Positions 16,805-22,092 of a stretch of 28,245 nt of DNA are shown here, one piece after another (positions within the stretch are counted from its first letter, which is position 1; each line of letters opens with the position of its first letter). The DNA is taken from positions 1-28,245 of the IMG/VR virus record IMGVR_UViG_3300030333_004324, one strand, 5' to 3'. Under the pieces are notes generated by a model. The model was given only the letters and a program-made list of their open reading frames with translations, had not been told where the DNA came from and searched no databases. A program made the position numbers and the translations under genes. This DNA is from a virus.

Positions 16805-17008
16805 ATGCCTAGAATGAAAAAGAAATCATGTGGCTGTGGAACAAAAAGAAAATCACCGTTACCTAAAATGAAAAAAGGTGGCTCTAAAAAGAAGAGTCCT
16901 AAAGATGCTTGTTACAGAAAAGCTAAAGCAAAGTATAGAGTATTTCCATCTGCATATGCAAGTGGATATATTGCTAAGTGTAGAAAACGTAGAGGTAAAA
17001 TAAAGTAA
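16805..17008 (+). CDS. Small basic protein with FPSAYASG motif
   Basis: This 67-residue, very lysine/arginine-rich protein has an N-terminal SCGCGTKRK and a C-terminal block CYRKAKAKYRVFPSAYASGY followed by IAKCRK. The C-terminal block is a small cysteine-flanked motif I associate with proteins of marine phages and algal viruses. It has no signal peptide. The high positive charge suggests nucleic-acid binding, perhaps packaging or condensing phage DNA, and the paired Cys could bind zinc. It is the first of four consecutive basic genes joined by one-base TAATG overlaps or short gaps. Confidence 0.8.
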   Translation: MPRMKKKSCGCGTKRKSPLPKMKKGGSKKKSPKDACYRKAKAKYRVFPSAYASGYIAKCRKRRGKIK

Positions 17009-17277
17009 TGGCAGTAAGAAAAACAGCAAAGGGAGCAGCTCTTAAACGTTGGTTTAAAGAGAAATGGAAAGATGAGAAAGGTAACCCATGTGGATCTTCT
17101 AAAAATAAGAAGACTAAAAAGTGTAGACCTACTAAACGTGTGTCAAGTAAAACACCTAGGACATGGGGATCAATGTCTAAGAGTCAGAAAGCTAAAGCAG
17201 TTGCAGAAAAGAAACGTGTAGGTATGGGTAAAAGAACTAGTGCAATTAAAAAACGTAAGACTAAAAAGAAAAAGTAA
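17008..17277 (+). CDS. Small basic protein, DUF5872-like
   Basis: This 89-residue basic protein starts at an ATG sharing one base with the previous stop. The segment LKRWFKEKWKDEKGNPCG (residues about 12-29), followed by a second Cys (KKCRPTKRV), matches my memory of the DUF5872 family of viral proteins. The C-terminal half (MSKSQKAKAVAEKKRVGMGK) is a basic helix followed by a lysine tail. The function of the family is unknown to me; DNA or RNA binding fits the charge. It is coupled to the next gene by another TAATG overlap. Confidence 0.8.
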   Translation: MAVRKTAKGAALKRWFKEKWKDEKGNPCGSSKNKKTKKCRPTKRVSSKTPRTWGSMSKSQKAKAVAEKKRVGMGKRTSAIKKRKTKKKK

Positions 17278-17564
17278 TGGCTACAAAAAAGAAAACAGTT
17301 AAGAAAAAAACAGTCAAGAAAAAAGGTGCTACTAAAGGTTGTACTATTAAAAACGGTTGTAAAAGTAAGAAGGGTGGGCTAACTGCTAAGGGCCGTAAAA
17401 TGATTAACAGAAAGACTGGATCTAATCTTAAAGCTCCTCAGCCAGGTGGAGGTCCAAGAAAAAGATCTTTTTGTGCTAGATTTAAAGGTATGAAGGGTCC
17501 AATGAAAAAACCAAATGGTAAGCCAACACGTAAGGCGCTTGCTATGAAAAGATGGAAATGTTAA
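17277..17564 (+). CDS. Small basic protein, DUF6321-like
   Basis: In this 95-residue basic protein a lysine-rich N-terminal tail with KKTVKKK repeats leads to GCTIKNGCKSKKGGLTAKGR and then MINRKTGSNLKAPQPGG, SFCARFKGMKGPMK and TRKALAMKRWKC at the very end. The GGLTAKGR...TGSNLK...FCARxxGMxGPM...RKALAxxxW pattern is the DUF6321 signature as I recall it from marine phages and giant viruses. Four cysteines are present. The histone-like tail and charge suggest binding of packaged DNA, but no function is established. Confidence 0.85.
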   Translation: MATKKKTVKKKTVKKKGATKGCTIKNGCKSKKGGLTAKGRKMINRKTGSNLKAPQPGGGPRKRSFCARFKGMKGPMKKPNGKPTRKALAMKRWKC

Positions 17565-17567
17565 GTT

Positions 17568-17729
17568 ATGGCTAAAAAGAAGTGGATACAAAAAGTAAAT
17601 AAGTCTATCAAAAAACGTGGAACTAAGGGTAAGTGTACTCCTATTACTAAAAAAGGGTGTACTGGGAAAGCACGTACCCTTGCTCTAACGTTTAAGAAGA
17701 TGGCTAAGAAACGTAAAAAGAAAAAATAA
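17568..17729 (+). CDS. Small basic protein (53 aa)
   Basis: An ATG at 17568, three bases after the previous stop, opens 53 codons to TAA at 17729. The product is about 40% Lys/Arg, with GTKGKCTPITKKGCTGKAR followed by a basic helix TLALTFKKMAKKRK. The two cysteines with a TP/TG spacing repeat the C-x(7)-C style of its neighbour at 17277. It is too short for routine calling but is bracketed by genes with tight junctions on both sides, so I regard it as real. The role is probably the same as the neighbouring basic proteins. Confidence 0.8.
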   Translation: MAKKKWIQKVNKSIKKRGTKGKCTPITKKGCTGKARTLALTFKKMAKKRKKKK

Positions 17730-17947
17730 TGTGGGGAATATTTAAAGATGATAATGAATGGAATGAAAAGAATGTTGTAGGATTTATAGCATTCTTAGTT
17801 ATGGTTTTGTTTGCTCTATTAGATCTAATGACCGGATACTTAGGTAAGGACTTAGTAATAAATGAAACTATATATGACTCCTTTACTTGGGTTGTCTTAG
17901 GATGTTTTGGAATTGCAGGAGCAGAGAAATTTGCAAAGAAAGACTAG
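17729..17947 (+). CDS. Two-span small membrane protein (holin candidate)
   Basis: This 72-residue protein starts at an ATG overlapping the previous stop by one base. A charged N terminus (KDDNEWNEKN) precedes a span at about residues 15-37 (VVGFIAFLVMVLFALLDLMT), a short polar loop, and a second span at about 48-65 (FTWVVLGCFGIAGA), ending in EKFAKKD. Size, two spans and a charged tail are typical of class II holins. A GTA-type holin candidate lies 800 bases downstream, so one may be an antiholin or an unrelated membrane protein. It ends the block before the 17948-18013 gap. Confidence 0.65.
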   Translation: MWGIFKDDNEWNEKNVVGFIAFLVMVLFALLDLMTGYLGKDLVINETIYDSFTWVVLGCFGIAGAEKFAKKD

Positions 17948-17966
17948 TATATATCTAAGATATTTT

Positions 17967-17985
17967 GTATATTATAATATATAAA
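17967..17985 (+). promoter_or_regulatory. Candidate internal promoter, same motif as at 3905
   Basis: The site opens with GTATATTATA, identical over ten bases to 3905-3914, and continues into a second TATA-like block. It lies 47 bases upstream of the ATG at 18014, in the 66-base gap after the holin-like gene. A short hairpin ATATC-TAA-GATAT followed by TTTT (about 17951-17967) precedes it and might end the upstream transcript, though the stem is only five A/T-rich pairs. Chance similarity is possible in such AT-rich sequence. Confidence 0.35.
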
Positions 17986-18013
17986 GTGATTAATTAAATT
18001 AAAATATAATAAA

Positions 18014-18469
18014 ATGGCAGAGAAAATGAAAGAAGAAAAAGGTAGCGGTGAAAAAGGTCAACCTAAATCTGGTAAAAAGAACTATGCTAATTCAAGACAA
18101 TCTGCTGCTTCTAGAGGCTTAGGCGGTGGTCTTCTATTAGGTTTTAGTACTTGTGATCAAAGTTCAATTGGTAAAACTTTAATACACCCTCTTCATAGAC
18201 TTAGAGGTATAGAACATTTAACAGGAGAAATAAAATTCTTTTTTGATTCTTGCAAAGGTGGTCTATTTGCTGGCGTTGATACAGTTACATTAAGTATTGC
18301 TGATGAGCATTATCCTGGTTGTTGGAGAACAATCATGAATATGGTAGCAGGTTCTTGGTCTGGTGATAGTATGGTATGGGTACATAATGCATGTGCTGTT
18401 GGACATTTAAAAGAAGCTCCAACTATTCCTGGTGTTACAGCAATTGCTATAGACTTTGCATCATCTTAA
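18014..18469 (+). CDS. Unknown protein, possible virion component
   Basis: This 151-residue protein has a disordered, charged, glycine-rich N-terminal 40 residues (MAEKMKEEKGSGEKGQPKSG) and then a globular part. Visible features are RGLGGGLLLGFSTCDQSS, HPLHRLRGIEHLTGEIKFFF, a Cys-Gly segment DSCKGGLFAGVDTVTLSIAD and a C-terminal stretch with TIPGVTAIAIDFASS. It has five cysteines. It has no signal peptide and no clear membrane span, although LGGGLLLGF is mildly hydrophobic. It starts the second part of the rightward module, behind a candidate promoter with an A-rich leader. I do not recognise a family. A capsid-associated protein is a guess from context only. Confidence 0.7.
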   Translation: MAEKMKEEKGSGEKGQPKSGKKNYANSRQSAASRGLGGGLLLGFSTCDQSSIGKTLIHPLHRLRGIEHLTGEIKFFFDSCKGGLFAGVDTVTLSIADEHYPGCWRTIMNMVAGSWSGDSMVWVHNACAVGHLKEAPTIPGVTAIAIDFASS

Positions 18470-18480
18470 AATAAAAGAAA

Positions 18481-18573
18481 ATGAAAAAAATTATTTGTAA
18501 ATTAATATGTAAGATTTCTTTTGGTACTATCTGTTTAGGATTATGTCCAGAGAAATGTTGTAAAAAAAATTAA
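18481..18573 (+). CDS. Cysteine-rich hydrophobic micropeptide (30 aa)
   Basis: This is a 30-codon frame with an ATG 11 bases after the previous stop and an A-rich leader. The product has six cysteines (positions 6, 10, 18, 22, 26, 27) in a Lys/Ile-rich frame: MKKIICKLICKISFG, then a hydrophobic ICLGLC and a CCKKN tail. The C-x3-C pairs (6/10, 18/22, 22/26) could bind a metal or form disulfides. Alternatively it is a degenerate export leader or a small membrane peptide. It is tightly spaced (4 bases) to the next gene, which supports its being translated. Confidence 0.6.
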   Translation: MKKIICKLICKISFGTICLGLCPEKCCKKN

Positions 18574-18577
18574 AATT

Positions 18578-18736
18578 ATGCCAAAAAGAATGCAAGAAGC
18601 AGGTATGAACTACGGACACGGTGGTTCTAAACCAAAGAAGAAAAAAATGCCTTCTTACAAAAAAGGTGGTGAAAGATATTCTGGAACTCCTACATCATTA
18701 CCAGGAGGTTGTGGTGGTAAAAGAAAGAAGTATTAA
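18578..18736 (+). CDS. Small basic glycine-rich protein (52 aa)
   Basis: This is a 52-codon frame from an ATG four bases after the micropeptide stop, ending in TAATG shared with the next gene. The product is rich in Lys, Gly and Tyr (MPKRMQEAGMNYGHGGSKPK; PSYKKGGERYSG; GGCGGKRKKY) and looks disordered. It resembles the other tiny basic proteins at 16805-17729 in charge but not in sequence motif. It may bind nucleic acid or be a virion internal peptide. No family is recognised. Confidence 0.7.
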   Translation: MPKRMQEAGMNYGHGGSKPKKKKMPSYKKGGERYSGTPTSLPGGCGGKRKKY

Positions 18737-19128
18737 TGAGTATATTATCTAAAATATTTGCAGGTGGTGCAAGTGAGTTAGTTGACTCAGTTGGTGGTGT
18801 ACTTGATAATCTAACTACTACTAAAGAAGAGAAGTTAGAAGCAAAACAAAAACTGAAAGAGTTAGTTGCTAACTATGAGACCAAAATGGAACAAGAAATA
18901 AGTTCTAGATGGGAAGCAGACATGAAGTCTGATTCATGGTTATCTAAGAACGTTAGACCTATGGTCCTTATATTCTTAGTGATAAGCACTGTTCTTTTAA
19001 TATTTATAGATGCAGGCGCTATAAACTTTACAGTTGAGGCTAAATGGACTGACTTATTACAATTAGTATTAATCACGGTGATTGGAGCCTATTTTGGGGG
19101 AAGGTCATTAGAAAAAACAAAGAAATAA
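18736..19128 (+). CDS. Holin of the GTA 3TM type
   Basis: This 130-residue protein has an N-terminal amphipathic region (MSILSKIFAGGASELVDSVG) and a charged helix (TTTKEEKLEAKQKLKELVAN). Then comes the hallmark stretch ISSRWEADMKSDSWLSKNVR, leading into P-M-V-L and hydrophobic segments (about residues 75-93 and 103-120) and ending GAYFGGRSLEKTKK. The order W-x-x-D-x-x-SD-x-WLSKNVRP followed by spans matches the family called 'holin of 3TMs, for gene-transfer release' (PF11351). Such proteins form inner-membrane lesions at lysis. The lysis timing and the partner endolysin are not visible in this window. It overlaps the next start by one base. Confidence 0.8.
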   Translation: MSILSKIFAGGASELVDSVGGVLDNLTTTKEEKLEAKQKLKELVANYETKMEQEISSRWEADMKSDSWLSKNVRPMVLIFLVISTVLLIFIDAGAINFTVEAKWTDLLQLVLITVIGAYFGGRSLEKTKK

Positions 19129-19214
19129 TGGCACAATGTGTATGTGGTAAAACAAAAGCAGAGGACGGTTCATGTGATGGTTCTCACAAAGACAAATGTA
19201 CGTCTACAAAATAG
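19128..19214 (+). CDS. CDGSH-type iron-sulfur micropeptide (28 aa)
   Basis: An ATG at 19128 shares one base with the holin stop and opens 28 codons to TAG at 19214. The product is essentially one CDGSH motif: C4-V-C6-G-K-T9, then C16-D-G-S-H20 followed by KDKC. In mitoNEET and bacterial relatives, three Cys and one His in C-x-C-x2-(S/T)-x3-P-x-C-D-G-(S/A/T)-H hold a 2Fe-2S cluster. Here the spacing between C6 and C16 is one residue longer and the Pro is absent, so cluster binding is plausible, not certain. The family normally works as a dimer of about 70-residue chains, so this would be a minimal version. The last 19 bases overlap the nuclease gene in another frame. Confidence 0.65.
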   Translation: MAQCVCGKTKAEDGSCDGSHKDKCTSTK

Positions 19215-19549
19215 AGCTAATTAGGGTCATTGATGGGGATACCATTGATGCTTATATAGATCTAGGCTTTGATGTTAAAATAAAAAAAAGAATAAGGTTC
19301 ATGGGTATTAATACTCCTGAGTCAAGAACTAGAGACAAAGAAGAAAAGAAAAGAGGCCTTGCTGCAAAAGACAGAGTTAAGTGTTTGCTTGAAGCATGTG
19401 ATCATATAGAATTAAAATCACATGGAGTAGGTAAATACGGAAGATGTCTTGGAGAAATAAGCTTACCTATAGACGGTGAGCTATGTAGTTTAAATCAATT
19501 GTTAATTTCTGAAGGTCATGCAGTGGCATACTTTGGAGGAAAAAGATAA
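19196..19549 (+). CDS. Staphylococcal-nuclease-like (SNase) protein
   Basis: This 117-residue SNase fold starts with YKIELIRVIDGDTIDAYIDL. The calcium/catalytic pattern of staphylococcal nuclease is visible: D13 and D15 (DGDT), R34 and E42 in IRFMGINTPES, and R83 in GKYGRCLGEI, matching reference D19/D21, R35/E43 and R87. Reference calcium ligand D40 is Asn (N39) here, a change seen in some active relatives. There is no signal peptide, so it would act in the cytoplasm or in the virion. It follows the CDGSH peptide with a 19-base overlap. The role could be host DNA degradation or DNA processing; activity is inferred from residues only. Confidence 0.85.
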   Translation: MYVYKIELIRVIDGDTIDAYIDLGFDVKIKKRIRFMGINTPESRTRDKEEKKRGLAAKDRVKCLLEACDHIELKSHGVGKYGRCLGEISLPIDGELCSLNQLLISEGHAVAYFGGKR

Positions 19550-19554
19550 AAAAA

Positions 19555-19728
19555 ATGGAATATAATTTTACAAACACTTGGATAGGTACAGATAAAAAAA
19601 AGAAAAATATTTATGATGTATCTATTAGATTAGGTAAGCTAACTGTATTAGAGTTATACTGTAACCCTGGAGTTGAGCACCGTGCAGTATTGTTTAATTT
19701 TGGAATTTGTATCTGTGGCAAAAGCTAA
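19555..19728 (+). CDS. Small unknown protein (57 aa)
   Basis: A 57-codon frame begins 5 bases after the SNase stop with an A-rich leader (AGATAAAAAAA) typical of this genome. The product starts MEYNFTNTWIGTDKKKKNIY, has a strand-helix-like middle (VSIRLGKLTVLELYC) and ends with FGICICGKS. It is not hydrophobic enough for a membrane span and has three Cys. Its end overlaps the start of the next basic gene by 14 bases. I do not recognise a family. It is supported by spacing and by filling an otherwise empty 165-base stretch. Confidence 0.6.
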   Translation: MEYNFTNTWIGTDKKKKNIYDVSIRLGKLTVLELYCNPGVEHRAVLFNFGICICGKS

Positions 19729-19975
19729 AAGAAATTATAAGAAAGAGTATAAGAAGTTTCAGTCATCAACAGCAGCTAAAAAGAAAAGAGCTAAACTGAA
19801 TGCTTATAATAGAAAGAAAAAAACCTACGGAAATGGTGATGGACTTGATGCATCTCATAGGGGAGGAAAAATAGTTGGATTTGAAAAGTCTTCTAAGAAT
19901 AAAGGAAGAAAAGAAAAATCTAGGTTAAAAGGAAGTAAAAGAAAAAAAACCACTACAAGAAGAAAAAAGAAATAA
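19715..19975 (+). CDS. Small basic protein with HNH-like GDGxDASH segment (86 aa)
   Basis: I place the start at GTG 19715 (AKAKRNYKKEYKKFQ follows). A longer frame from a TTG at 19673 only adds residues encoded inside the previous gene. The 86-residue product is basic, with an N-terminal helix (KRNYKKEYKKF), AKKKRAKLNAYNRKK, then GNGDGLDASHRGGKIVGFE and SSKNKGRKEKSRLKGS, ending in a Lys/Arg tail. The D-x-SH...N...R order resembles a degenerate HNH-like or DNA-binding segment of marine phage proteins; I would not call it a nuclease. The start overlaps 14 bases with the gene before it. Confidence 0.7.
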   Translation: MAKAKRNYKKEYKKFQSSTAAKKKRAKLNAYNRKKKTYGNGDGLDASHRGGKIVGFEKSSKNKGRKEKSRLKGSKRKKTTTRRKKK

Positions 19976-19996
19976 TTAATTAAAAAAAAGAAAATT

Positions 19997-20359
19997 ATGG
20001 CAACATCAACAATTACAGCAGCTGTAACGTTATCAGGCCCTGGTATGACTACGCAAACTTTGAATGTGTCAAAGACTATTTCTTTAGCTATTGGTAATCC
20101 TACCGTTGAGTCAGGTGCAGTAAAAGTTACTACAGCTTGGGGTAAAATAGAAGACAGTCCAACAGGTGGTGGTTATATATACGTAAGAAATACAGAACCA
20201 ACAACTGCAGCAACAATTGAAATAAGATATGGTACACAATCATTAGGTGTTTTAAGACCGGGAGAGTGGGCATTCTTACCTGTACCAGCATCAACAAGCT
20301 TTGAACTAAAAGGATCTGTAGCAACTACTGCTGAGTATGGAATGTGGACAAAAGCATAA
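19997..20359 (+). CDS. Beta-rich virion-type protein, paralogue of the next gene
   Basis: In this 120-residue protein an MATSTITAAVTLSGPGM start is followed by strands and a GYIYVRNTEPTTAATIEIRYG / LGVLRPGEWAFLPVPA segment. The same layout (YIYVRNT or FLYIKNT, then a strand, then LRPGEW or LELGEY with FLPVPA or YVPLAP) occurs in the next gene, so the two are divergent paralogues. No signal peptide, Cys or membrane span is present. The pattern suits a small beta-sandwich decorating the capsid or tail, but the family is not recognised. The leader (ATTAAAAAAAAGAAAATT) is A-rich with no Shine-Dalgarno. Confidence 0.75.
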   Translation: MATSTITAAVTLSGPGMTTQTLNVSKTISLAIGNPTVESGAVKVTTAWGKIEDSPTGGGYIYVRNTEPTTAATIEIRYGTQSLGVLRPGEWAFLPVPASTSFELKGSVATTAEYGMWTKA

Positions 20360-20386
20360 ATTAATAACGATAATAAATAAATAAAA

Positions 20387-20788
20387 ATGGCATCAACAAT
20401 TTCAACCAGATTAATGATAAATGGTACTGCTATAACGTCTGATCCAATTTCTGTAGATTATACAAAATCTAATAATGTGGAAGCACCAGCTATTGAAACA
20501 GGAGGTTATGATATAACTGCAGGTGGAGATGTGGCTATATATAGTACTCCTGCTGCAACACCAACAAGAACGTTTTTGTATATAAAAAATACTGGAGCGG
20601 TTGGTCAGAACTTTATCACAATAGTATATACACTGCTTTGTGGTGAAGCACAAACAGATTTTACTGTAGCTAGATTAGAGTTAGGTGAATACATGTATGT
20701 ACCTTTAGCTCCAAGTATTTCAGTTAAAGCAGCTTCATCTGCAGCAGGTACAGCACGTATAGAGTACGGCTATTTCTCAGCAGCATAA
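20387..20788 (+). CDS. Beta-rich virion-type protein, paralogue of the previous gene
   Basis: This 133-residue protein is related in layout to 19997-20359: VAIYSTPAATPTRTFLYIKN, then FITIVYTL, LELGEYMYVPLAPS and a final ARIEYGYFSAA. One Cys is present in LLCGEAQ. It is probably a structural decoration protein. It is the last gene of the rightward module; its final 19 bases overlap the leftward gene at 20770, and a strong hairpin starts 16 bases after its stop. The 27-base leader after the previous gene is A/T-rich with no Shine-Dalgarno sequence. Confidence 0.75.
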   Translation: MASTISTRLMINGTAITSDPISVDYTKSNNVEAPAIETGGYDITAGGDVAIYSTPAATPTRTFLYIKNTGAVGQNFITIVYTLLCGEAQTDFTVARLELGEYMYVPLAPSISVKAASSAAGTARIEYGYFSAA

Positions 20789-20982
20789 TATATATCAGAA
20801 AGATATTCAATAGCCCATTCATATGCTTTGAACGGGTTATTGAATAATTTCTTTTGATCTATATTCCAGGCACCTTTTACTTTCTTATAAATGGATAATC
20901 TCCATTTTTTCCCATTTTTTGTAGGAACTACAGTAGGCCAATACCCTAGGTCAATTAAGGACTTTATATCAGAGGAGTCCAT
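20770..20982 (-). CDS. Small unknown protein at the end of the leftward module (70 aa)
   Basis: This 70-residue soluble protein is basic in the middle (KNGKKWRLSIYKKVKGAWN) and ends in an amphipathic helix (FKAYEWAIEYLSDIYY). The N terminus (MDSSDIKSLIDLGYWPTVV) looks helical. Its ATG at 20982 lies within the last 14 bases of the upstream membrane-peptide gene. Its 3' end overlaps the rightward gene by 19 bases, and its coding sequence contains the plus-strand hairpin at 20804-20846. I do not recognise a family. Confidence 0.65.
   Translation of the reverse strand: MDSSDIKSLIDLGYWPTVVPTKNGKKWRLSIYKKVKGAWNIDQKKLFNNPFKAYEWAIEYLSDIYYAAEK
20804..20856 (+). terminator. Candidate intrinsic terminator of the rightward module
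   Basis: TATTCAATAGCCC (20804-20816) pairs with GGGTTATTGAATA (20834-20846): 13 pairs with one G.U wobble and a 17-base loop, then ATTTCTTTT. The wobble forms only in plus-strand RNA (it becomes C.A on the other strand), which points to a plus-strand function. It begins 16 bases after the stop at 20788 and lies inside the coding sequence of the opposite gene. The loop is long and the T-tract is interrupted, so confidence is moderate. Confidence 0.55.
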
Positions 20983-21061
20983 TTCTTTCCCAATGTTTAT
21001 AAATTAAATAAGCTATTATAATAAAAGCTATTCCAAATAATAATGTATCCCTTTCTAACAT
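20969..21061 (-). CDS. Tiny single-pass membrane peptide (30 aa)
   Basis: An ATG at 21061 shares one base with the stop of the upstream gene (TAATG) and opens 30 codons to TGA at 20969. The product has an acidic start MLERDT, a hydrophobic span of about 16 residues (LLFGIAFIIIAYLIY) and a polar basic tail KHWERNG. Its end overlaps the next gene by 14 bases. Tight junctions on both sides support translation. The role is unknown; small phage membrane peptides can be holin regulators or exclusion factors. Confidence 0.6.
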   Translation of the reverse strand: MLERDTLLFGIAFIIIAYLIYKHWERNGLL

Positions 21062-21231
21062 TATTTAAACCATACAGCATACACAGCTGCTTTACTACCA
21101 GTATCTCTCATTTGTGAATCTCTTATAGTAGCATCACACATGTGAACACGTTTAGCTACTTCTTTTTCATTTGAGTTAATACCTTTATTATATATAGGAT
21201 TTTTTGAATTAAGTTTTCTTTTTTTTGTCAT
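21061..21231 (-). CDS. Small unknown protein (56 aa)
   Basis: A 56-codon frame has its ATG at 21231, overlapping the stop of the glycosyltransferase (ATGA at 21231-21228), and ends in TAATG shared with the next gene. The product is basic at its start (MTKKRKLNSKNPIYNK), then EKEVAKRVHMCDATIRDSQM and a C-terminal AVYAVWFK. It resembles a small helical, soluble protein. It is too short for routine calling, yet both junctions are typical coupled overlaps of this genome. No family is recognised. Confidence 0.65.
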   Translation of the reverse strand: MTKKRKLNSKNPIYNKGINSNEKEVAKRVHMCDATIRDSQMRDTGSKAAVYAVWFK

Positions 21232-22091
21232 TTTAAATCTTTTAATTTTAATCTATAGTTATATATTTCATTAGGGAATTTTGCAAGATGATAAGTGTCT
21301 TCACCCGGTTCATACCCAACATACTTTACATCTATAATACTTTGCCCTTGAAGATCTGTAATGGTTTGCATTTGATTCCACATATTATTCTCATTAGAAC
21401 TAGTCATGTTAATGTTACGCAGTTGACCAGCAAATCTTATATATACCTTATCTGTTTTAATCAAACCAAGTTTAAAACTTGATGTAACAGGCATACCTAT
21501 ATGTTGATTAATTATATCTGCTAGCAGTTTAGGTCCAGTTAACTTAATAGTAGCACCACAATATTGCGGTGACCACCATGGAGCTAATCCATCATCAGGC
21601 ATAACTCTGTTTAATGTATTAATTACTATATGATCAATACATTTTTTTAATATAGGATTGTCAGGCTTTGAAGCAATAAATGCTTGATAAATTAAATCAT
21701 GTTTAACTTTAGGTAAAAGATCATTTGACTCTTTACTTCTTTCTTCTAAGTAAGCTAAATCTAACATAGTAACAAACTCTTCTTTTTCACAGTTCATCCA
21801 TTCATCTATTGGTCTTATACATATGTTATCTAGATCAGTATATACACCACCTTTTATAAACAGGTAACAGTATCTAAATAGATCAGCTTTCATTGCACCC
21901 GGTTTAAGTAGGTTAAATGCCAATCTAACATCTTTATGAAAATTTTGTAGTATAAATTCATCACAGTCTTTATCTGTAAAATATTTATACTCATATTCAG
22001 GATTCAAATCTTTCCATGATTGTATTGCTGCTAACACAGCATCATTATGATTATTATCCTTTCCAGTCTGTATAATAATTTTTGGTATCAT
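21228..22091 (-). CDS. GT32-like DXD glycosyltransferase (second copy)
   Basis: This 287-residue protein opens with IPKIIIQTGKD (residues 2-12) and has WKDLNPEYEYKYFTD (about 26-40), then KADLFRYCYLFIKGGVYTDL with D86-L-D88: the GG-V-x-x-D-x-D sugar-transferase motif of the GT32/capsular polysaccharide type. Residues 135-175 contain a conserved-looking acceptor region (NTLNRVMPDDGLAPWWSPQY). No membrane span is seen. It is in the leftward replication unit, one base after the radical SAM gene. It might glycosylate modified DNA bases, a surface glycan or a protein; position beside DNA genes hints at the first but does not show it. Confidence 0.85.
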   Translation of the reverse strand: MIPKIIIQTGKDNNHNDAVLAAIQSWKDLNPEYEYKYFTDKDCDEFILQNFHKDVRLAFNLLKPGAMKADLFRYCYLFIKGGVYTDLDNICIRPIDEWMNCEKEEFVTMLDLAYLEERSKESNDLLPKVKHDLIYQAFIASKPDNPILKKCIDHIVINTLNRVMPDDGLAPWWSPQYCGATIKLTGPKLLADIINQHIGMPVTSSFKLGLIKTDKVYIRFAGQLRNINMTSSNENNMWNQMQTITDLQGQSIIDVKYVGYEPGEDTYHLAKFPNEIYNYRLKLKDLK

Positions 22092-22092
22092 A

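Noticed and set aside
19673-19714. Longer N terminus (TTG start) for the basic protein ending at 19975
   Set aside because: The extra residues lie wholly in the coding sequence of the 57-residue gene at 19555-19728 and are unlike the basic domain; GTG 19715 gives the natural start.
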